From NCBI GenBank assembly GCA_020247545.1, contig JADCIX010000038.1, forward strand, positions 1-64,000: DNA of 64,000 nt, given 5' to 3'. Position numbers and translations under genes: made by a program. Below are positions 58,146 to 64,000 of the stretch, piece after piece. The notes under the pieces were generated by a model that did not search any database, was not told where the DNA came from, and saw only the letters and a program-made list of their open reading frames with translations. How positions within the stretch are numbered: position 1 is the stretch's first letter; each line of letters begins with the position of its first letter. This DNA comes from Rhodocyclaceae bacterium (GTDB lineage Bacteria; Pseudomonadota; Gammaproteobacteria; Burkholderiales; Usitatibacteraceae).

Positions 58146-58529
58146 ATGGCCGAGCGAAAACGATATGACATAAAGGTATCCGCGAATGCGTTTTATCTGC
58201 CCGAGCAATCGGACGAGGAAAACGATCAGTTTGTGTTTGCATACACCATCAAAATTACCAACAACGGAGCAGTCACAGCGAAGCTTGTTTCGCGCCACTG
58301 GATCATCACCGACTCGGATGGCAAGGTGCAAGAGGTGCGCGGCATGGGCGTGGTCGGTGCGCAGCCTGAACTGAAGCCGGGCGAGTCGTTTGAGTACACC
58401 TCCGGTTCGTCGCTGGAAACCGACGTTGGCACCATGCGTGGCGCATATCAAATGCTGGCCGAGGATGGCACTCGGTTTGATGCCATCGTGCCGGAGTTCA
58501 CCCTGTCCGTTCCGCGCGTGCTGCACTAG
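58146..58529 (+). CDS. apaG: ApaG family protein (Co2+/Mg2+ efflux)
   Basis: A 127-residue ApaG/DUF525 beta-sandwich protein. Motifs: FAYTIKITNNGAVTAKLVSRHWIITDSDGKVQEVRGMGVVGAQPELKPGESFEYTSG and GTMRGAYQMLAEDG. E. coli ApaG influences cobalt resistance and magnesium efflux by an unclear mechanism. It is divergent from rpe and convergent with the small membrane-protein gene. Confidence 0.95.
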   Translation: MAERKRYDIKVSANAFYLPEQSDEENDQFVFAYTIKITNNGAVTAKLVSRHWIITDSDGKVQEVRGMGVVGAQPELKPGESFEYTSGSSLETDVGTMRGAYQMLAEDGTRFDAIVPEFTLSVPRVLH

Positions 58530-58536
58530 GCACCGC

Positions 58537-58677
58537 CTAGATATCGTTTGCTGGTGGCGACTCTTGGCGCTTATCTATCAGACGATCAGGTTTCTTTTTC
58601 TTCTTCGGAAATGTCCACCAGACAATGAAAATTGCGATGCCAAACGCCAGCAGCACCTCAAACAACACCCAAGCCAT
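58537..58677 (-). CDS. Small single-pass membrane protein (46 aa)
   Basis: A 46-residue frame beginning MAWVLFEVLLAFGIAIFIVW, one hydrophobic helix followed by a basic KKKKKPDRLIDKRQE tail. An AAGGGG ribosome site lies about 9 bases before the ATG. Its stop is 7 bases from the apaG stop on the other strand. The one-helix plus basic-tail design is typical of small inner-membrane proteins with the tail in the cytoplasm. I do not recognise a named family. Confidence 0.6.
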   Translation of the reverse strand: MAWVLFEVLLAFGIAIFIVWWTFPKKKKKPDRLIDKRQESPPANDI

Positions 58678-58726
58678 CGCTCACGCCCCTTGATCCACCC
58701 GTCGATACAGGATTTCACGACCGACT

Positions 58727-60115
58727 ATGCCACTCGCGATCCGCCCGCCCGTCTGCTGTAATACTAGCATCGTCCATATTTTGGCACGAGCCAGGCCGCA
58801 AGCCGCTCGCTTGGCTGCCAACGCAATAATTCTGTTGGCGCTGTCGGGCTGCGCATCTGGGCCACCGCCGCAGCCCACTGCTACAGCGTCGGCGTCGGCA
58901 AACATGGCAACTGTATGCCCGGCACCTGCTTCAGTTTCCGGCATGACCTGCCCGGTATGCCCGACCTGCCCGGTTGTTCCACAAGAGCCGCCCTTCATTG
59001 ATGTCACCGCACCTTCAACAACGCCAGAAGTGCCCCGAGGTCGGCTCGAGAAAAGCTCTTGGGATGGGCTCCGCGAGTGGAGCAACGACGATACCGGCGA
59101 AGCGCTAACCGCCTTCGAACAAGGCTGCCCGATTTTGCGTGATCGTCCTGAGTGGCAGCAAGCTTGCGCACGTGCCTCGGCGCTAGTCGCGGCGAAATTT
59201 GACAGAGCCACAGCCGCAAGTTTTTTTCGCGAAAATTTTCAGCCGTTTCGCGTCATCAATGCCGATGAAACGGCAAGCGGCATGGTCACCGGTTATTACG
59301 AACCTCTGCTCAAAGGATCACGCACCCGCACCAACGTGTTTAAGTACCCGATATACGCAAAGCCACCGGACTTGATAACCGTTGATCTGGCTGACGTGTA
59401 CGCGGATCTTAAGTTCCGGCGTCTGCGCGGTCGGCTGGTTGACAACAAATTGGTGCCCTATTACGACCGCGCCGAAATCGAGTCTGCCAAAGCGCCGCTA
59501 AAGGGTCTAGAGCTGGTTTGGGTCGACAACGCGGTGGAGTTGTTCTTCTTGCAAATTCAAGGATCGGGCCAAGTGCAACTGCCCGACGGTTCGCGTATCC
59601 GTCTCGGCTACGCGGACCAAAACGGACATCCGTTCCGCTCACTCGGCGGTGCCTTGATACGTCGCGGCGAAATAAAGCCCGAGCGCGCGTCCATGCAGGG
59701 AATAAAGGCATGGGCGGAACGTAATCCTCGAAAGTTACACCATTTCATGCACACCAATCCCAGTTATGTATTTTTTAAGGAAATCGACGCTGGTGGCACG
59801 GGCCCGATTGGCACGCTTGGTGTGCCGTTGACGGCGGAGCGCTCGATTGCGGTGGACCCGCGAGTCATCCCGCTTGGCGTACCGGTGTTTCTATCAACAA
59901 CATTTCCCGGCACAAATCAGCCGCTGAATCGTCTGATGGTAGCGCAAGACACGGGCGGCGCTATCGCCGGTGCCGTGAGGGTGGATTTCTTCTGGGGCTT
60001 TGGCGACGACGCTGGTGCCCAAGCCGGTCGCATGAAACAGCGCGGCGAAAAATGGGTATTGCTGCCGAATGGATATGACCCGAATGGGGCCAACAACTCG
60101 ACTGTGCCAAAGTAA
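58727..60115 (+). CDS. mltA: Membrane-bound lytic murein transglycosylase A
   Basis: A lipoprotein peptidoglycan lyase that makes 1,6-anhydromuropeptides. The lipobox LALSGC places the lipidated cysteine at residue 42 of the ATG start, and a proline/alanine-rich stretch follows. The catalytic MltA domain spans about residues 180-330 (VTGYYEPLLKGSR, LVWVDNAVELFFLQIQGSGQVQLPDG) and the 3D domain closes the protein with the catalytic Asp in VAQDTGGAIAGAVRVDFFWG. The long pre-lipobox region suggests a TTG at 58781 as an alternative start, giving a 24-residue lipoprotein signal, though it lacks a ribosome site. Confidence 0.93.
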   Translation: MPLAIRPPVCCNTSIVHILARARPQAARLAANAIILLALSGCASGPPPQPTATASASANMATVCPAPASVSGMTCPVCPTCPVVPQEPPFIDVTAPSTTPEVPRGRLEKSSWDGLREWSNDDTGEALTAFEQGCPILRDRPEWQQACARASALVAAKFDRATAASFFRENFQPFRVINADETASGMVTGYYEPLLKGSRTRTNVFKYPIYAKPPDLITVDLADVYADLKFRRLRGRLVDNKLVPYYDRAEIESAKAPLKGLELVWVDNAVELFFLQIQGSGQVQLPDGSRIRLGYADQNGHPFRSLGGALIRRGEIKPERASMQGIKAWAERNPRKLHHFMHTNPSYVFFKEIDAGGTGPIGTLGVPLTAERSIAVDPRVIPLGVPVFLSTTFPGTNQPLNRLMVAQDTGGAIAGAVRVDFFWGFGDDAGAQAGRMKQRGEKWVLLPNGYDPNGANNSTVPK

Positions 60116-60191
60116 CTGTGCCTCGAACCGCGACGCGTCTGTCGAATCGCTACCGCCGAAGTACCTGCGGTACAAGGTGATTGATCGCAAT

Positions 60192-60965
60192 CTATTTTCT
60201 TGCCGGAACCGCTGGTGCCGCCGCTGCGGGCGGGGAGGCCGCGTTCGATGTGGGGGGCACGGCGGACGCCAGCTTCGCCTCAATAGTGGCCAGCGGGAGC
60301 GCCCCAACAATACGTTCCCCATCAACAAAAAATGTCACCGGCGTGCCGTTGATACGGAGTTTTTGCCCCAACGCGACGTTCTGATCAAGCGGAGTCTTAC
60401 ACGACTCCGGGGCAGGTGATGGCGGGGCCTTATCACGCAGCATCCAATCTTGCCATGCCGCACCATTATCCCTAGCGCACCAGATTGCCTTTGATTTGAC
60501 AAACGAATCCTGCGCCAAGATCGGGTACAAGAATACGTATGCGGTGATGTTGTTCAGAGAGTTTACGTCCGCTTCGAATTTCTTGCAGTATCCGCATAGC
60601 GGATCCTCAAAAATCGCGATACGTCGCGAGCCATCACCGCGCACAATCTTAATCGCGTTTTCAAATGGCAGTTCATCAAACTTGATTGCGGTAAGTTTGT
60701 TTACCCGCGCTTCAGTCACATTTGCGCGTGTCGCGGTATCGATTAGGTTGCCCGTCACGACAAAGGTCGCCTTCTCGTCAGTATAGAAAATTTCTGTGCC
60801 GGTGAATACCTCGAACAGACCGCCATAAGCGGTCTTTGTGATCCGCTCCGTCTTCAGGTCCGGAAATTTCTTTGCCAGTTCTTTCTTGACTTCATCCGGG
60901 TTGGCCTGCACGCCGCAGGAAACTGCAAAAAACGCTGCGGCGAGTGCGATAAACACCTTCTTCAT
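60192..60965 (-). CDS. dsbC: Thiol:disulfide interchange protein DsbC
   Basis: A 257-residue periplasmic disulfide isomerase. It has a signal peptide (VFIALAAAFFAVSCGVQA), an N-terminal dimerisation domain and a thioredoxin-fold with the active site Cys124-Gly-Tyr-Cys127 (DPLCGYCKKF) and the cis-Pro region NGTPVTFFVDGERIVG. The C-terminus has an Ala/Pro-rich tail (NAASPPAAAAPAVPARK), not usual in E. coli DsbC. ATG 60965 gives the proper signal peptide. It is downstream of the ubi genes on the same strand. Confidence 0.94.
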   Translation of the reverse strand: MKKVFIALAAAFFAVSCGVQANPDEVKKELAKKFPDLKTERITKTAYGGLFEVFTGTEIFYTDEKATFVVTGNLIDTATRANVTEARVNKLTAIKFDELPFENAIKIVRGDGSRRIAIFEDPLCGYCKKFEADVNSLNNITAYVFLYPILAQDSFVKSKAIWCARDNGAAWQDWMLRDKAPPSPAPESCKTPLDQNVALGQKLRINGTPVTFFVDGERIVGALPLATIEAKLASAVPPTSNAASPPAAAAPAVPARK

Positions 60966-61018
60966 AAGCTCAACTCTCTGTTTGAATATTCCATTCACCG
61001 CCTCGCTTGGCCGATGCA

Positions 61019-62230
61019 TCATGACCGCGCCGCGTATTCTGTTGCCACGCGTTTAGCCCATGTTGAGCGATCAAACCAACTGAATCCTGCCCGTCTGACC
61101 CACTTTGACACATTATCGTTCCGCGAGAAAAGTGCATGCAAACAATCGGTTGCCTCACCCATCGCAACGGCCGCCTCCGAGCGCGCCCGCGCGTAGCGCC
61201 GCAAGACTGTCAAATCCCCCACCGCCGAAAACTCACTCCGGCTAGCAAGCAGATCGACCAGGCTTTGCACATCTGCAAATCCCAGATTCACGCCCTGCCC
61301 GGCAAGAGGATGAATGGCGTGGGCAGCATCACCGATGAGCGCAAGCGCGGGCGCGACCACACGATGCGCGGTGATGCGCTTTAGCGGAATCTCCTCAACC
61401 GAGGAACTCAACGTGAGCCTGCCGAGGCTGTGATGACCGGCAGAGGCCGCCGCGTCTGCAAAGTCCGGGGAATCACGTTGCGGCAGGGTAGCTGCATGGG
61501 CGTGTGCGACTGACCAAACAATCGAGACCTGCTGTTTTGGTAAGGGCAGGTAGGCAAGTACGCCGTCGGGCGTAAACCACTGTCGCGCGATATTGGCGTG
61601 CGGGATCTCGCAGGTGAAGTTAGCCACAATACCCACACTGGCGTAATCTTTGACATGCGCATCGATCCCAGCGAGTTTACGAACAGCCGATTGCCGGCCA
61701 TCTGCCGCCACCACTAGGTCGGCCTCAAGGCTCGTGCCGTCAGTCAATGCTAAGACGCGCCTGCTACCGTTGACTGTCATCGAGTCGAGGGTCGTACCAT
61801 ATTTGATCACCACATCGTTCTCGGTCAGGACCCGATTCAGCGCTGCCACCAGTTGATGGTGCTCAACAATATGCGCGAGCGCCGCACCTCGCGCAAAACG
61901 AATACTGGGCAGCACAACTGCGGCAGCCGTTGCGATGTTGTCGGCGTCGACGTTATCGGCGTCGCTTGCAACCCGCATTTCATCGATGGGAGTGATACGC
62001 TCACTCGGCAGATGAGACCAAACGTCGATGCCCTCCAATAATGCGATTGACTGCGGCGAAAGGGCGTACACACGGTTGTCGTAGACCGGTTCATCCGCCA
62101 GATCAGTCAATGCCATATGACCGGGAGACCTTTCCAGCACAACGACTTCAGTATTGCTCATCGATTGGGCCGCACAAATGGCGAACGCCAGCCCGACAGG
62201 CCCACCGCCGACAACAACAATGCGATTCAC
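61019..62230 (-). CDS. ubiI: Ubiquinone-biosynthesis FAD monooxygenase (UbiI-like)
   Basis: A 403-residue flavin-dependent ring hydroxylase, one of the UbiH/UbiI/UbiF family. The start is a GTG that overlaps the stop of the preceding ubiH gene by 4 bases (GTGA). The dinucleotide motif VVGGGPVGLAFAICAAQ opens the protein, ADGRQSAVRKLAGI is the middle motif, and the second FAD motif GDAAHAIHPLAGQGVNLGFADVQSLV lies near residue 300. Order pepP-ubiH-this gene resembles E. coli pepP-ubiH-ubiI, so UbiI is the best label, but its specificity cannot be proven. Confidence 0.83.
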   Translation of the reverse strand: MNRIVVVGGGPVGLAFAICAAQSMSNTEVVVLERSPGHMALTDLADEPVYDNRVYALSPQSIALLEGIDVWSHLPSERITPIDEMRVASDADNVDADNIATAAAVVLPSIRFARGAALAHIVEHHQLVAALNRVLTENDVVIKYGTTLDSMTVNGSRRVLALTDGTSLEADLVVAADGRQSAVRKLAGIDAHVKDYASVGIVANFTCEIPHANIARQWFTPDGVLAYLPLPKQQVSIVWSVAHAHAATLPQRDSPDFADAAASAGHHSLGRLTLSSSVEEIPLKRITAHRVVAPALALIGDAAHAIHPLAGQGVNLGFADVQSLVDLLASRSEFSAVGDLTVLRRYARARSEAAVAMGEATDCLHALFSRNDNVSKWVRRAGFSWFDRSTWAKRVATEYAARS

Positions 62231-63402
62231 GATTGCGCTCCAAACAACATGCGGTCCGCCAGCGCCCTGCGGGCGAAGGGCAGCATATCCACCGTGGCAA
62301 GCGCAAACCCGCGGGGCCATCGAAGCGTGGCGGCGTCGGACAGAAATGCACTGGCCAGTAAGTCGGTAAATCCAACCCCTCGTTTGATGTCGGTTTCACG
62401 CATCGCCGCGTACTTGCCGAGCACATCGCCTACGTCGGAAGACGGTCGGAACTTGCCGACACCTGTCGGAGCATGCGTTGCAGCGAGCGCGGTGGCGAGT
62501 GCGGAAGCATCGCGCAAGCCGAGATTAAAGCCTTGGCCTGCAACCGGATGCATTGCCTGCGCGGCATTGCCAATGATGGCGACCTTATCGACCACCCGCA
62601 AGCTAGCTTGTTTGAGCTTTAGCGGGTAATGTCGCCGATTGACGAGCTTCGTAAAGTGGCCTGCGCGCTTACCGAAGTGTGTCTGGAACGCTTCTTTTGC
62701 GTCTTCGTCGCTAAGTGACATTAGCCGATCAATTTTTTCGTGCGCCGCGACCCAGACCATCGAAAAATCGCAACTGTCGCCAACGGTTGGCAACATTGCT
62801 GCGGGCCCCTCTGGTGTAAATCGTTCGTAAGCCACGTTCAAATGCGGACGATCAGTGGCGACGTGTGCCAGCATGGCCGACTGCCCGTAGTCTTTGACAA
62901 CGGCAGTGACGCCTTCGAGCTTGTCGAGATTCGCCCCACCATCAGCCATCACGACCACGGCGGCAGCGGTACTAAACTCACCATCGTTGTTCGCATATTT
63001 GACAATCCCTTCGCGGGATTGAACTGCGGTTACGCTGGCACCATAGACAACAGAAATCCCTTCCGCCATCAGCCTGTCATCGAGCTTGGCTTGAAGCTCC
63101 GCGTAGCGCACCACATAGCCAAGCGCCGCAACACCAAGTTCAGAACGATCGAGCATCACCCGGCCAAAGCCCCCCTTCTGGGATGTATGGATGCGATGAA
63201 TTTCAGTCGCAGGCAAACCTTGTCCCCATGCGCCGGCGCGTTCTAATAAAACACGACTACCGTGTGAGAGCGCCAACGTGCGTGTTTCCGTGGAGGGACC
63301 CTTGCGCGCATCGATCAGCGACACGTCCAGACCGTGGGCCTTTGCCAGTAGCGCAAAAGTTGCGCCGACGGGTCCGGCACCGATTACGAGAATATGAGAC
63401 AT
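62227..63402 (-). CDS. ubiH: Ubiquinone-biosynthesis FAD monooxygenase (UbiH-like)
   Basis: A 391-residue flavin monooxygenase of the UbiH family with the opening VIGAGPVGATFALLAKAHGLDVSLIDAR and the second FAD motif GNAAQAMHPVAGQGFNLGLRDASALATAL near residues 274-302. It lies between pepP and the UbiI-like gene, as in E. coli. It probably hydroxylates the ubiquinone ring at one position. The short 26-base gap to pepP suggests cotranscription. Confidence 0.87.
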   Translation of the reverse strand: MSHILVIGAGPVGATFALLAKAHGLDVSLIDARKGPSTETRTLALSHGSRVLLERAGAWGQGLPATEIHRIHTSQKGGFGRVMLDRSELGVAALGYVVRYAELQAKLDDRLMAEGISVVYGASVTAVQSREGIVKYANNDGEFSTAAAVVVMADGGANLDKLEGVTAVVKDYGQSAMLAHVATDRPHLNVAYERFTPEGPAAMLPTVGDSCDFSMVWVAAHEKIDRLMSLSDEDAKEAFQTHFGKRAGHFTKLVNRRHYPLKLKQASLRVVDKVAIIGNAAQAMHPVAGQGFNLGLRDASALATALAATHAPTGVGKFRPSSDVGDVLGKYAAMRETDIKRGVGFTDLLASAFLSDAATLRWPRGFALATVDMLPFARRALADRMLFGAQS

Positions 63403-63428
63403 CGGATCATCTCGTCGGCACGGGCTCG

Positions 63429-64000
63429 TTAACCCGCCGCCATCGCGGTTGCGGCTTCAACATCCTTGACCGATTTGGGACAGGACGCCGTCAAATTTGT
63501 GTTGCCCGCCTTCGTCACCAGAATATCGTCCTCAATGCGCACCCCGATGTCCCAAAACGCCTTCGGCACCTTGTCTGCCGGGCGGATATAAATGCCAGGC
63601 TCGACTGTTACCACCATGCCCGGCTCCATCTCCACCCACTTGCCATTCGCCTGGCGGTAGTTACCCGCATCGTGTACATCCAGCCCGAGCCAATGGCCCG
63701 CGCGGTGCATATAGAACTGTTTGTAGGCTTCGGTTTCGACGACGCTTGCGAGGCTGCCCCTGCATAACTTCAGATCGATGAGGCCCTGCGCGAGCACGTT
63801 AACCGCCACCTCATGATACTTGCCGAAGGGATTTCCGGGCTTCACTGCTTTGATACACGCCAATTGGGACTCAAGCACCAACTCGTAAACATCACGCTGC
63901 GCGGGCGAGAACTTACCAGCAATCGGAAACGTCCTCGTGATGTCTGCCGCATAACTTTCCAACTCGCAGCCGGCGTCAATGAGCATGAGGTCGCCTGTTT
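63429..64000 (-). CDS. pepP: Xaa-Pro aminopeptidase P, C-terminal part
   Basis: The frame runs off the right edge; the visible 190 residues are the C-terminal catalytic part. The first residues are GDLMLIDAGCELESYAADITRTFP, whose aspartates are dinuclear manganese ligands, followed by HRAGHWLGLDVHDAG (metal His) and EPGMVVTVEPGIYI and RIEDDILVT (glutamate ligands) as in creatinase-fold aminopeptidase P. It removes N-terminal residues next to proline. The N-terminal half is outside the window. Confidence 0.93.
   Translation of the reverse strand, partial: TGDLMLIDAGCELESYAADITRTFPIAGKFSPAQRDVYELVLESQLACIKAVKPGNPFGKYHEVAVNVLAQGLIDLKLCRGSLASVVETEAYKQFYMHRAGHWLGLDVHDAGNYRQANGKWVEMEPGMVVTVEPGIYIRPADKVPKAFWDIGVRIEDDILVTKAGNTNLTASCPKSVKDVEAATAMAAG

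Noticed and set aside
1-64000. tRNA, rRNA or CRISPR arrays
   Set aside because: No cloverleaf-like or regularly spaced repeat arrangement was seen in the gaps; the repeats present are dispersed or palindromic.

Overview
The window looks like chromosomal DNA of a betaproteobacterium, in or near Burkholderiales. The S9/L13 proteins, the rpe-gph-trpE-trpGDC order, the trimeric-type porin, the bactofilin/ErpA neighbourhood, the pepP-ubiH-ubiI order and the FadB-type fusion enzymes all fit that group. It is gene-dense, mostly on the minus strand, with ordinary housekeeping and catabolic content. There are no rRNA genes, and I saw no tRNA or CRISPR array. It starts in the tail of an IS30-family transposase and ends inside pepP.

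Region by region. 1-4800: IS30 remnant, a 112-bp palindrome, glycolate oxidase glcDEF and a DUF456 membrane protein. 4.8-15 kb: formate-tetrahydrofolate ligase, a DinB-like and an NTF2-like protein, a DMT transporter, periplasmic oligopeptidase B, free-Met-sulfoxide reductase, a Y-family polymerase coupled to an SDR, a LysE exporter and a PhyH-type oxygenase. 15.5-19.5 kb: a zinc-ribbon / small membrane protein / SPFH-GYF cluster, then MOSC and EthD proteins. 19.6-40.8 kb: a run of minus-strand genes with two linked parts. One is an envelope set (outer-membrane barrel DUF1302, LolA-like DUF1329, YCF48 propeller, RND/MMPL pump). The other is a complete fatty-acid beta-oxidation set (acyl-CoA ligase, FadE, two multifunctional FadB/FadJ enzymes, two thiolases, two hot-dog thioesterases) headed by a PsrA-like TetR regulator whose predicted promoter overlaps a PsrA-type operator. 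41-49.4 kb: a 43-residue basic protein, a large zinc metalloprotease, erpA, bactofilin, a DUF6776 protein, rplM-rpsI, an OsmC protein, coq7 and a porin. 49.7-58 kb: the tryptophan cluster rpe-gph-[trp leader peptide]-trpE-ltaE-trpG-trpD-trpC. 58-64 kb: apaG, a 46-residue membrane protein, mltA, dsbC and the ubiquinone monooxygenases after pepP.

The most notable signal is inside the trp cluster. A 1.7-kb element sits between ltaE and trpG, bounded by a perfect 22-bp direct repeat that is the first 22 bases of trpG. It carries a RelE-type toxin with an unusual 166-residue partner, a broken tyrosine-integrase start and matching arm-like repeats at both ends. It has replaced the native upstream region of trpG. 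Just upstream of trpE is a 17-codon leader ORF with four Trp codons, not previously implied by the larger genes.

The intergenic DNA also holds several dispersed repeat families: two copies of a long module whose 10-bp hairpin shows compensatory changes between copies, four copies of a ~40-bp motif, and two palindromic elements of more than 100 bp. All functional calls are from reading motifs and gene order. No database search or folding computation was run.
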